Shown here in pieces: positions 34,968 through 42,311 of a stretch of DNA of 64,000 nt (the stretch's first letter is position 1; each line of letters begins with the position of its first letter). The position numbers were made by a program, and so were the translations under genes. The DNA lies in NCBI GenBank assembly GCA_050180235.1, contig JBFXEJ010000005.1, positions 61,288 through 125,287 of the forward strand, given 5' to 3'. Under the pieces are notes generated by a model. That model made no database searches. It saw only the letters and a list, made by a program, of their open reading frames with translations, and was not told the origin of the DNA. The stretch is from JAABRU01 sp050180235 (GTDB lineage Bacteria; Desulfobacterota; Desulfobacteria; Desulfobacterales; Desulfococcaceae).

Positions 34968-36512
34968 ATGAATAAAGATAATCAAAATTTTTTTAATGAA
35001 TTTGTTGAGAAATCACCAAATGAATCAATCATCCTTTCAAAAGATGAGGTGATAGTTTATGTTGGTGACAATAAAGTTGATGGAGTTGCGAATGTTACGT
35101 TAAACTTTATTCCAAATATGGATTTTATTATTGAGATCAAATTATCGGGCGATAAATCTCAAAATAGCAAATATTTTGAAAAAGAGAATAATTGCAAAAT
35201 TCAATTTGTCTCAATAAATAAATCAGTTGAAGTTATTTTTCAAAAAAAATACGTTGATTCAGATAATTCATTGATATTACAAGTCCGTCCTCATAAAGAA
35301 CCATTAGTCATTAATTGTAACAAAAAAATATATAAATTAGATTTCCTTATTTTTAATTTTTTGAATTTTAAAGCAAATAGTTTTATCATCAAAGATATAA
35401 ATTCATCAACTGCATGCAGCAGATTAAATATTAATGCCGAAGAATTTAATATCATTATTGAATCTCATAAAAATACATATAAAGATATCGAAGCCCTTAA
35501 AAATGAAGGCGGTTTTGCAATTACTCATTTGGGAAGAATAGAATATCAAGATCAAAAAACAATTTCTAATACAAAGGCGAATGAAATTACAGAAGCAATA
35601 TTTAACTTTTTTTCTTTTGTAAGAGGAAATTGGACCCCAATATTACCAATAGGTATAGGGCAAGACAATGATATTGTTTGGAAGCAGTGGGGGATTGCGC
35701 AAAGAAGTCCATGGCAGGATCTTCAACATTGGGAAACCTGGTTTGATTATTGGCATGTGGACAATCTTGATAAATTATTTGAATCTTTTTTCAAATACTG
35801 GGAAGTTCCTATATGGAAGGAGACGATAAAATTTGCAATCTATTGGTATATTCATGCTAACACACAACGTATAGGAGCAGATGGTTCGATTTTTGGTAGT
35901 GGGTCTGCACATACTGACAAAAAAATAACTGCTTAATATTATTATATTTTCAAAAATATACTGATTTTTTGTCTATACATAATAAATACAAATAGTTATA
36001 CGATACATCTATGATACTGCTTATACTGATTATAAATAACATATTGATTTATATATTAAAAAAATCAGCATGAAAAGTCCCACTACCCGATTCTTCTTAT
36101 ACAAGCTGCATTAGAGCGATTATCTTGGTTTTACCATGTCAATGAGAAGCAGTGTATAAGTGAAAAAGGTTTTAAAAACCTTACTGCGGCTGATCAAATA
36201 AGACTATTGCTTTCTCAAGCAAATATTTCTACAACCATACCTGATGAACTAATAAATCTACATTCACTTGTCAAAGCTGAACAAAATATTAACGACGGCC
36301 CAGGTGCTTTTACATATATAAGAAATTCAATAGTTCATCCTCCAAAAAAGAAAAAAATAGATAATACGTCATCAAAAATAGAAGCGTACTTTCTTGGTAT
36401 TAGGTATCTTGAGTTAATATTGTTGTATTTTTTCAATTATAAAGGCAAATATTATAACAGAATGCCCAAAACAGATCATACTGATCCATATGAAAATGTT
36501 CCTTGGCTTTAG
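34968..36512 (+). pseudogene. Large HEPN-type protein gene disrupted by a MITE
   Basis: The reading frame from ATG 34968 runs to the element at 35895. The same frame resumes directly after it (ILLIQAALERLSWFYHVNEK) and ends at TAG 36512. Removing the 193-bp element and one 8-bp duplicate (201 bases) restores one 447-codon frame. Near the C-terminus YIRNSIVHPPKKK shows the R-x4-H motif of HEPN ribonucleases. The N-terminal half is a beta-rich domain without a clear family, and the layout resembles ApeA-like defence proteins. As it stands, the first part ends in MITE-encoded residues, so the gene is broken unless the element is lost. The frame is open upstream of 34968 but the cassette boundary at 34943 favours this start. 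Confidence 0.75.
35895..36087. mobile_element. MITE family F (IS1-type ends), copy 1
   Basis: 193-bp element with ends GGTAGTGGG / CCCACTACC inserted in the HEPN gene. Flanks CGATTTTT (35887-35894) and CGATTCTT (36088-36095) form an 8-bp duplication with one change. A second copy in reverse orientation is at 63612-63803, and its ends match an IS1-like element at 63876. Confidence 0.85.
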
Positions 36513-36524
36513 CAAGTAAAAAAA

Positions 36525-36607
36525 ACACATAACCCGTCGATCAAGCGGCCTCAAAGGTGTTCCGCTACCGCTCCACCCCTTTGAGCCGATTGAGCTTTAC
36601 GTTATGC
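36525..36607 (+). other. attC-like recombination site of cassette 1
   Basis: Starts ACACATAAC and ends with GTTATGC, with inner complementary arms TCAAGCGG.CTCAAAGG and CCTTTGAG.CGATTGAGC around TGTTCCGCTACCGCTCCA. Length (about 80 bases) and symmetry fit attC sites. The next unit would begin at T36602. Confidence 0.75.
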
Positions 36608-36619
36608 CCACTGAATCAA

Positions 36620-36902
36620 AAGGCAGCCAAAAATAAACGGGACGCAACATAACAACTCGGTTATTTTGATGAATGCCATTGTTTTTAAGAGGCAGTAGAT
36701 AGGGATGGCAAAATCTTTTCTTTGCCCACCACAGGCAAAAGAACATGCTTAAGTACACAACGGCATAATTACGCAACCTGTTTTGTTTTATAAAATCCTG
36801 ATGGTTTTCAGAATCCCTCAGGGTTTTTAAACAGTCGGTGAATTTACGCATACGTGTACTAAGCAAAAAATCAACCGGACGCAAAAAGACGCATCTGTTA
36901 TT
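36620..36902. repeat. Family G compound repeats, two copies, one split by a small element
   Basis: Degenerate copy at 36620-36680. A second copy has its first half at 36712-36749 (GCAAAATCTTTTCTTTGCCC, AAAGAACATGC) and its second half at 36866-36902 (AACCGGACGCAAAAAGACGC). The two halves are parted by about 115 bases bounded by TAAGTACAC and GTGTACTAA, which look like the ends of an inserted element. Further copies are at 37640-37725 and 40497-40585. No gene in 36513-36933. Confidence 0.6.
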
Positions 36903-36933
36903 TTGTGGTTCGGACAATCAAGAGAGGACAAAA

Positions 36934-37623
36934 ATGAAGAAACTTAGATTCATGGCACTTCTATTAATGTTTAGTGTATGCCTAATTCAGGAATTTGCCG
37001 ATGCTGCTGAAATTTACTGGATCAAGGTCAAACCATCCGTTACTGGCCCATTTACCGTTGATGTTGAAATTCAAACGAACATTCAAGAACCTGCGATCTT
37101 TTCTTTAAGCCTCGAAATAGAGGGCCAGAAGCCAAACGACACCTTTATAGGTACTGGCATAATCAAAGTTCCTATCGCAGATGGTAAAGGTCGAGCCACT
37201 ATTGACGGAACCAAGAACGTGTTTCCGTTCGGCTCTCGACTCCCTTCAGGAAATTACAATGTCGAGGCATCATTTCACCCTCTTTGGTCAGAAAACAGAG
37301 CAACAGCTTCAAATCTTGGAATCAGGGATTCTATAAAGGGGAAGTCCGTTGTTAATCTCGGGGCATCTGGTGCAACAGCGGACTCTGTAATGAAGAAAGC
37401 AGAGGGTCAGAAATGGGTCATGATGAATGTCCACTCTAATATGCCTTATGATCAAAATGCATGGGAAGTCAAATTTGGCACATGGCAAGAAGTTGAATAC
37501 AGAGGAGAAGGCAACCCAAATATTTTGAAGATGTACTACTTCAAATCAATAGATATGACGTTGATGGTAAATGCTCTAAAGCAAGAGATACTCACTTATC
37601 GGATGGGACTTAAGTACAAGTGA
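36934..37623 (+). CDS. Secreted protein of unknown function
   Basis: 229 residues from ATG 36934 (GAGAGGA upstream). A signal peptide (LRFMALLLMFSVCLIQEFADA) is followed by a beta-rich region (VKPSVTGPFTVDVEIQTN, FSLSLEIEGQKPNDTFIGTG) and a C-terminal part WEVKFGTWQEVEYRGEGNP. No family is recognised. It lies between family G repeats within the island, so it may be a cassette gene, although its boundaries are not clear. Confidence 0.65.
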   Translation: MKKLRFMALLLMFSVCLIQEFADAAEIYWIKVKPSVTGPFTVDVEIQTNIQEPAIFSLSLEIEGQKPNDTFIGTGIIKVPIADGKGRATIDGTKNVFPFGSRLPSGNYNVEASFHPLWSENRATASNLGIRDSIKGKSVVNLGASGATADSVMKKAEGQKWVMMNVHSNMPYDQNAWEVKFGTWQEVEYRGEGNPNILKMYYFKSIDMTLMVNALKQEILTYRMGLKYK

Positions 37624-37639
37624 AGTAATAGTTAGGGTG

Positions 37640-37725
37640 TGCAAAATCTTTTCTTTGCCCACCACAATTAAAAGAACATGCCAACCCAAAAATGAACCGG
37701 ATGCAAAAAGATGCTCCAGTTATTC
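37640..37725. repeat. Family G compound repeat, copy 3
   Basis: GCAAAATCTTTTCTTTGCCC hairpin, AAAAGAACATGCC, and a second hairpin AACCGGATGC-AAAAA-GATGCTCC.GTT. It ends directly at the 5' boundary of cassette 2. Confidence 0.7.
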
Positions 37726-37755
37726 ATGTGTTAGCCCCTTGAAGGAAAAAGATAA

Positions 37756-38013
37756 ATGATAACACAATCACCCGATACGCATCCTGAAGCAGAAAAGGTG
37801 CTAATTTCCTTAATACAAACTTTAACCACTGCTCAAAAGATCTCAAGAGTCCGTTCATTATCACAAAGCACCATACTTCTTTCACGGCGTGCAATAACTA
37901 GAGTCAATCCTGATTTGGATAAAAACGAACTGACTTTAAAATTTATTTCTTATCATTACGGAGAAAAATTGGCAAATTCTCTCCGTGAATTCATGGACAG
38001 CAGACCGTTATGA
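37756..38013 (+). CDS. Small partner protein of a nucleotidyltransferase
   Basis: 85 residues (TLTTAQKISRVRSLSQSTILLSRRAI ... LTLKFISYHYGEKLANSLREFMD). It is all-helical in character and of unrecognised family. It overlaps the next gene by ATGA (38010-38013), the classic arrangement of a toxin-antitoxin-like pair. Confidence 0.7.
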   Translation: MITQSPDTHPEAEKVLISLIQTLTTAQKISRVRSLSQSTILLSRRAITRVNPDLDKNELTLKFISYHYGEKLANSLREFMDSRPL

Positions 38014-38612
38014 AAAATCCCGATATACTGACTGCAACCGAACCGGTTGCCGAAGCCTTTGAAAAACTCGGTATTCTTTATTATATCGGAGGTTCGGTGG
38101 CCAGTTCGGCATACGGAATTCCCCGATCAACAATGGATGTTGACATGATATCGGATTTAAAAAAGCAGCATGTCCGGGCTTTTGTAAAAATGCTTGAACC
38201 GTCTTATTATATTGATGAAAATATGATTCTGGATGCGATTGAAAGACGGTCATCATTCAATATCATTCATCTCGAAACAATGCTCAAAATTGACATTTTT
38301 ATTGCCAAAAATGCACCTTACGATGCAGAAACTCTCAGAAGAAGAAGAAAAGACACACTGGATGAGGAACAAAAAAATGCCGAGTTTTATCTTGTATCTC
38401 CTGAAGATATTATTCTTAATAAACTTGAATGGTTCCGTTTGGGAGGCGGAGTGTCAGACCGTCAGTGGAATGATGTTTTGGGGGTGCTGAAAGTGCAAAA
38501 GAACTCACTGGATAATAACTATCTGAAATATTGGGCATCAGAACTGAAACTTGAAAATTTATTAGAGAGAGCTGTTCAGGATTCAGGCATTAGTAATGAG
38601 ATATATAAATAA
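38010..38612 (+). CDS. Nucleotidyltransferase (AbiEii/DUF6036-like)
   Basis: 200 residues with the polymerase-beta-fold signature ILYYIGGSVASSAYGIPRSTMDVDMI (GG-S and D-x-D), later KIDIFIAKNAPYD with a third acidic residue, and LVSPEDIILNKLEWFRLGG. Such proteins form toxin or defence pairs with a small regulator. It is the second gene of cassette 2. Confidence 0.82.
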   Translation: MKNPDILTATEPVAEAFEKLGILYYIGGSVASSAYGIPRSTMDVDMISDLKKQHVRAFVKMLEPSYYIDENMILDAIERRSSFNIIHLETMLKIDIFIAKNAPYDAETLRRRRKDTLDEEQKNAEFYLVSPEDIILNKLEWFRLGGGVSDRQWNDVLGVLKVQKNSLDNNYLKYWASELKLENLLERAVQDSGISNEIYK

Positions 38613-38630
38613 CAGCCAGTTAATAGAACG

Positions 38631-38693
38631 GGGGCTAACCATGCGCTCAAGCGGACTGCCGCCTATCGGGACGGCAACCGCTTAGCTTAATTG
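38631..38693 (+). other. attC-like site of cassette 2
   Basis: GGGGCTAAC, then arms GCTCAAGCGGACTGCCG and CGGCAACCGCTTAGC around a short loop, then TTAATTG. The outer right arm after G38693 is degenerate in the present arrangement but is supplied by GTTAGCCCC at the cassette 5' end. Confidence 0.65.
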
Positions 38694-38828
38694 TGCTAAA
38701 ATATAAATAAATCAATATATTAATGCTTTTGGAACAAATCAGTGACTCATAAAGATAAAAAAACATCATTTTTGATATTGTCAGAAAGCCTGACCCATGC
38801 GGTGAACGTGCAAAAAATAAGGTAAATT

Positions 38829-39160
38829 ATGCAGACACAGCGGATAAGGTGATTTCTGAAAATAAAAATACCATTTCCGTTCACAGGCACAGGGCAAAAG
38901 CTGGAAGCTTTTGATACTTTTGTGGTATATTCTTTTCCGGAAATCACCTAACATTGAATGAAGCAAAAACAAAACTGGATGAACTGCTTGCAATGGCAAT
39001 TCTCGGAAAAAATGTTGTTATTGCCAAAGAGGACGGAACTTCTTTCAGAATAGTTCCGTGTGCCCAGTCGTATCCGAAGTTCGGCAGTGCAAAAGGACTG
39101 ATTGAGATTTCGGATGATTTTGATGATCCCGTTGAAGGTTTTGAGGAATACATGCCTTGA
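38829..39160 (+). pseudogene. Phd/YefM antitoxin interrupted by a MITE in codon 6
   Basis: ATG 38829 (AAGG upstream) reads MQTQR and then enters a family E2 element. Removing 104 bases (the element and one TAA copy) gives a continuous 75-residue antitoxin: MQTQRITLNEAKTKLDELL, continuing VVIAKEDGTSFRIVP and ending FGSAKGLIEISDDFDDP...EYMP. The current remnant can only start at TTG 38954, lacking the first residues of the DNA-binding domain; residual translation from there is possible. Confidence 0.8.
38845..38951. mobile_element. MITE family E2, copy 2, inside an antitoxin gene
   Basis: Ends GGTGATTTC / GAAATCACC with TAA on each side (38845-38847 and 38949-38951). The core matches the copy at 32536 in reverse orientation. 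Confidence 0.85.
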
Positions 39161-39358
39161 GAATCTTACTTGATACGCACACTTTTCTGTGGTTTATAAA
39201 CGGCGATCCGAAATTAAGCAGTTATGCAAGACAGCTTATTGAAAATACAGACATCTGCTGAGTACGTCAAGTCTGTGGGAAATTGAAAAGTCAGTTTGTC
39301 ATGATCGGAGTGAGGAAAGCATGGAATCAAAAATCCGGTGGTTTTGTATTGGATGCTG
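39157..39358 (+). pseudogene. VapC-like PIN toxin fragment
   Basis: TTG 39157 overlaps the antitoxin stop and reads ILLDTHTFLWFINGDPKLS, a PIN N-terminus, then stops at TGA near 39258. A shift of frame gives LSTSSLWEIEKSVCH, the next conserved PIN segment, and then a stop at 39358. The rest of the toxin is missing. Toxin and antitoxin of this pair are therefore both damaged. Confidence 0.8.
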
Positions 39359-39385
39359 AAAATTAAATTTGGAGTATATTTTATC

Positions 39386-39586
39386 ATGGAACCAAATGTC
39401 AATTTTATGAGTAAAGAACATGAAACAGATGAGGATAAATTAAACCGGTTAATCAGGCAGGCCGGGGATGAAGCACGGGCAAGGAAGAATAAGGTATTAT
39501 CGCTTCATTACAAAAAACTCAAAGCAGTTGTTGCAGAGGGAGTGGCCCGTCGTCAATGCAGCAAACTTTCAGAAATGGCAAAATGA
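39386..39586 (+). CDS. Small helical protein, putative antitoxin of a zeta-like kinase
   Basis: 66 residues from ATG 39386 (GGAG 11 bases upstream; ATG 39407 is an alternative). Charged helical sequence HETDEDKLNRLIRQAGDEARARKNKV. It overlaps the next gene by ATGA, the usual layout of a toxin-antitoxin-like pair. No family recognised. Confidence 0.55.
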   Translation: MEPNVNFMSKEHETDEDKLNRLIRQAGDEARARKNKVLSLHYKKLKAVVAEGVARRQCSKLSEMAK

Positions 39587-39804
39587 AACCGCGACTTATT
39601 ATTGTTGCAGTACCAAACGGTGCAGGTAAAACGACAATCACCGAAAAACTGCTGAGCCATAACTGGATGGGTGATTGTGTATATATCAATCCTGATTTTA
39701 TTGCACAATATGATTTCGGTGACTGGAATTCTACTGAATCTGTTATAAAAGCAGCAAATTATGCAAAAGACATATGCCATTACTCAGAAAATTTGACAGT
39801 ATAG
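39583..39804 (+). pseudogene. Zeta-toxin-like P-loop kinase, truncated
   Basis: 73 residues from ATG 39583. The P-loop region PRLIIVAVPNGAGKTTITEKL and VYINPDFIAQYDFG match the N-terminus of zeta-type/AAA_33 kinases, which are about 200 residues. The first P-loop Gly is Val here. The frame ends at TAG inside a palindromic element (39803-39874), and no downstream sequence resembles the missing part. Confidence 0.75.
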
Positions 39805-39874
39805 CCACGAATTGCACTAATCTGCACGAATTATGATTTGTGCAGTTCGTGCAGATTCGTGTCATTCGTTGGCT
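39803..39874. repeat. Palindromic element at a gene-fragment junction
   Basis: Two imperfect arms of about 28 bp (AGCCACGAATTGCACTAATC... and its complement ending ...GTGTCATTCGTTGGCT) around a short loop. It lies exactly where a kinase gene loses its 3' end and a PIN gene its 5' end. Confidence 0.7.
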
Positions 39875-39893
39875 GATTTAAATTATATAACCT

Positions 39894-40232
39894 GAACGGG
39901 ATAAAATAATTGAATTGACAACAGGAAACACACTCATAGGCCCAGGTTCCATTCCCTGGGAAATAGGCAACGCATTTTCCGCAATGTTTAAAAGGAACAG
40001 GCTGGACATTGAAGAAGCCAAAAGAGGCATTGAAATTTTCAGGAGTATTCCGCTCCGGTATATTTCGACTGATTTTGCAAATGCCGTTTCTCTATCCAAA
40101 CAAACCAATATGTATGCCTATGATGCTTATTTTTTGGATTGTGCTGTGAGACAGAAAGCACCGTTACTGACACTGGATTCAAAGTTAAAGGAAACAGCCA
40201 GGAAACTTAAGATAAAGATACTGGAGGTGTAA
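39894..40232 (+). pseudogene. PIN-domain protein lacking its N-terminus
   Basis: The open frame begins PERDKIIELTTGNTLIGPGSIPWEIGNAF and continues with YAYDAYFLDCAVRQKAPLLTLD, both typical of chromosomal PIN proteins. The first 25 or so residues with the first catalytic Asp are absent and a TAA stands immediately upstream. A TTG at 39915 could start a 105-residue product without that Asp. The putative antitoxin gene follows directly at 40233. Confidence 0.75.
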
Positions 40233-40469
40233 ATGTATGTATATACATATTCAGAAGTTAGAAAGAAACTCGCCATTGTTCTTGAGCAGGCTGAAAATAC
40301 AGGAAAAGTCCTGATTCAGGGAAAGAATGGACGAACTTTTGCTTTGATACCGGAAAAAACGGCAACTTCTCCTTTAAATGTACCATCAATAAAGACGAAT
40401 ATCACAACTGAGGAACTTGTCAATATTATTCGTGAAGGAAGAGAAAGACTGAACAATCCGATGCACTGA
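40233..40469 (+). CDS. Phd/YefM-like antitoxin
   Basis: 78 residues; the ATG follows the PIN stop codon with no gap and GGAGG lies just upstream. YTYSEVRKKLAIVLEQAENTGKVLIQGKNGRTFALIPE is the Phd/YefM fold; the C-terminal half (TNITTEELVNIIREGRERL) is the toxin-binding tail. The order toxin-antitoxin is the reverse of the pairs at 9.8 and 38.8 kb. Confidence 0.8.
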   Translation: MYVYTYSEVRKKLAIVLEQAENTGKVLIQGKNGRTFALIPEKTATSPLNVPSIKTNITTEELVNIIREGRERLNNPMH

Positions 40470-40496
40470 AGTGCGAAAAACCGCGAACAGTAAGCA

Positions 40497-40585
40497 TGTG
40501 GCAAAATTTTTTTTTGCCCGCCGCAGTCAAAAGAACATGCCAGGCAAAAAATGAACCGGATGCAAAAAGATGCTCCGGTTGTTTT
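40497..40585. repeat. Family G compound repeat, copy 4
   Basis: Same two-hairpin structure as at 37640 (GCAAAA..TTTTGC and AACCGGATGC-AAAAA-GATGCTCCGGTT). Precedes the TumA/TumE-like pair. Confidence 0.7.
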
Positions 40586-40655
40586 GGTTTTCCAGCATAT
40601 ATTTCAGTTTCAGCATCCTCATGCAACATATAGAATATACAGAAAAGAGGTTCAG

Positions 40656-40985
40656 ATGCAGACAATTTCTATTGAAAACAAATGGGTTGAAACAGCCAGA
40701 CTCTTCGGAGATATATCAGGCATTGTCAAAGAAGCTCTTCGGAGTTATTTTATCCGGCAATGTGAACAGAAAATAAATGATTCAGATGCCAAAATTGATT
40801 TTTACAGGCATAAATATAACTGTGATTATTCGGAATTTAAAAAATTAATTCAAACAGATGAATTTTTTTTAAAAAAAATAGAATCCCAAAATTTCATGTG
40901 GGAACAGGATGCAATTGAATGGGAATATTGGACTGAAGAAAGAGAGACATGGGGCAGCCAATTCAAAGCTATTTCGAATCTCTGA
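40656..40985 (+). CDS. Putative antitoxin, partner of a TumE-like protein
   Basis: 109 residues from ATG 40656 (AGAGG upstream). N-terminus QTISIENKWVETARLFGDISGIVKEALRSYF looks like a ribbon-helix-helix/CopG-type or helical dimerisation segment; the rest is acidic and coiled. It overlaps the next gene by 37 bases. Antitoxin role is inferred from the arrangement. Confidence 0.6.
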   Translation: MQTISIENKWVETARLFGDISGIVKEALRSYFIRQCEQKINDSDAKIDFYRHKYNCDYSEFKKLIQTDEFFLKKIESQNFMWEQDAIEWEYWTEERETWGSQFKAISNL

Positions 40986-41344
40986 AAAATATTGTCCGTA
41001 AAACATTGAGTTACGTCAGTTTCGAACGGGTAGAATATAATCCGCAAAGGGCTTTGTGGGAAATTCATGGTACTCTGGGCGTGTGCAGTATTTTCATGAA
41101 AGAGGTTTTTATCCGAAAAGGACGAATGTATTCGTATTATGTCATCAGAGAAGGCGAAGTTGCATTCGGCTTCGACAACTATCCGGACAGACAGGCATTA
41201 CAGCAAAAATATGGAAAAGAATTCACTTATCATATTGATGAACTGATTCCTCACCGGCACGGTCAGAATAAGGTAAGCTGTGAACTGACCGGGGAAATGA
41301 CAGTTGAGAAATTTTTGAAATATCTTTGTGATGAATATCTGTGA
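40949..41344 (+). CDS. TumE-like (DUF6516) protein, putative toxin
   Basis: 131 residues. IFMKEVFIRKGRMYSYYVIREGEVAFGFDNYPD followed by YHIDELIPHRHGQNKVS resembles the DUF6516/TumE pattern in which a beta-sheet carries an FRYDN-like segment and an HxH motif. The family is found in pairs with small antitoxins. Assignment is by pattern only. Confidence 0.6.
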   Translation: MGQPIQSYFESLKNIVRKTLSYVSFERVEYNPQRALWEIHGTLGVCSIFMKEVFIRKGRMYSYYVIREGEVAFGFDNYPDRQALQQKYGKEFTYHIDELIPHRHGQNKVSCELTGEMTVEKFLKYLCDEYL

Positions 41345-41435
41345 GCAAAAAGAGGTAGTGATTAACAAGCAATGCTGAATCAATTCAGAATTGTTTATCC
41401 AGCAACACCAAACAAAAACTGACAGTGAAAAAACA

Positions 41436-42311
41436 ATGAATCCAAACACAGCAGATATACTGATAGAGGCCCTGCCTTATATCCGCCGTTTCAACGGCAT
41501 GACCATCGTTATAAAATACGGCGGTCATGCAATGGTGGATGAGCAGTTGAAAGAGGATTTTGCCAGAGACATCACTTTGCTCAAGTTTATCGGCATCAAA
41601 CCTGTGGTTATCCACGGGGGCGGGCCTCAGATAAACAAAGTCCTGGAAAAAATGGGAATCACTTCCACCTTTGTGCGGGGAATGCGTCTGACCGATGCGC
41701 CCACAATGGATGTGGTGGAAATGGTTCTCGGGGGCAAGGTGAACAAAGGCATTGTTCATCAGATCAACCGTCAGGGCGGCAAGGCCGTTGGTTTGAGCGG
41801 CAAGGACGGGGGACTGATCCGGGCGAGAAAAATGCACATTGTGTTTCAGGAAGATGAAACCAAGCCTCCGGAAATCATTGATCCCGGTCTTGTGGGAGAA
41901 GTGACGCAGGTGGATCCGTCCATTATCAACACCCTCACGGAAAAGGGTTTTATTCCCATCATTGCGCCGGTGGGAACCGGTGAGGAAGGCGAAACCTACA
42001 ATATCAATGCGGATCTGGTCGCGGGAAAAGTGGCACAGGCACTCAGTGCAGGCCGTTTTGTGCTGATGACTGATGTGGATGGGGTTCTTGGCCCGGACGG
42101 AGCTTTGATCTCTTCCCTTGATGCAGACACTGCCCGGAAAATGATTGAGGAAAAGAGCATTTCCGGCGGCATGATTCCCAAAATTGAATGCGCTTTGGAC
42201 GCTTTGAAGAACGGTGTGGACAAAACCCATATCATCAATGGCAAAAAACATCATGCCCTGCTGCTGGAACTTTTCACAGACAGCGGCATTGGAACACAGG
42301 TGACAGTATGA
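41436..42311 (+). CDS. argB: Acetylglutamate kinase
   Basis: Phosphorylates N-acetylglutamate, second step of arginine synthesis. 291 residues from ATG 41436. MTIVIKYGGHAMVD holds the phosphate-binding Lys and glycines; PVVIHGGGPQI and VLMTDVDGVLG are the amino-acid-kinase motifs; GGMIPKIECALDAL closes it. The short in-frame extension to 41391 is not family-like. Overlaps argD by ATGA. Confidence 0.97.
   Translation: MNPNTADILIEALPYIRRFNGMTIVIKYGGHAMVDEQLKEDFARDITLLKFIGIKPVVIHGGGPQINKVLEKMGITSTFVRGMRLTDAPTMDVVEMVLGGKVNKGIVHQINRQGGKAVGLSGKDGGLIRARKMHIVFQEDETKPPEIIDPGLVGEVTQVDPSIINTLTEKGFIPIIAPVGTGEEGETYNINADLVAGKVAQALSAGRFVLMTDVDGVLGPDGALISSLDADTARKMIEEKSISGGMIPKIECALDALKNGVDKTHIINGKKHHALLLELFTDSGIGTQVTV

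Larger units (their letters stand above)
34943..36601 (+). mobile_element. Integron-type gene cassette 1 (HEPN gene)
   Basis: The unit starts after G34942 with TTATGTGT and ends in an attC-like site. GTTATGTGT (34942-34950) is exactly complementary to ACACATAAC (36525-36533), as expected for the R' and R'' arms of a circularised cassette. The single gene begins 25 bases into the unit in the right orientation. No integrase gene is in the window. Base composition is far more AT-rich than hslU or argB. Confidence 0.7.
37731..38693 (+). mobile_element. Integron-type gene cassette 2 (nucleotidyltransferase pair)
   Basis: Starts TTAGCCCC after G37730. GTTAGCCCC (37730-37738) is exactly complementary to GGGGCTAAC (38631-38639) at the start of the downstream attC-like hairpin. 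Two co-oriented genes fill the unit. The 3' recombination point would be G38693, but the following bases (TGCTAA) do not match the R' consensus, so the downstream neighbour may have been deleted. Confidence 0.7.

Noticed and set aside
41345..41435. Third attC-like site before argB
   Set aside because: Only a short CTGAAT/ATTCAG hairpin; no R'/R'' arms matching an upstream boundary were found.
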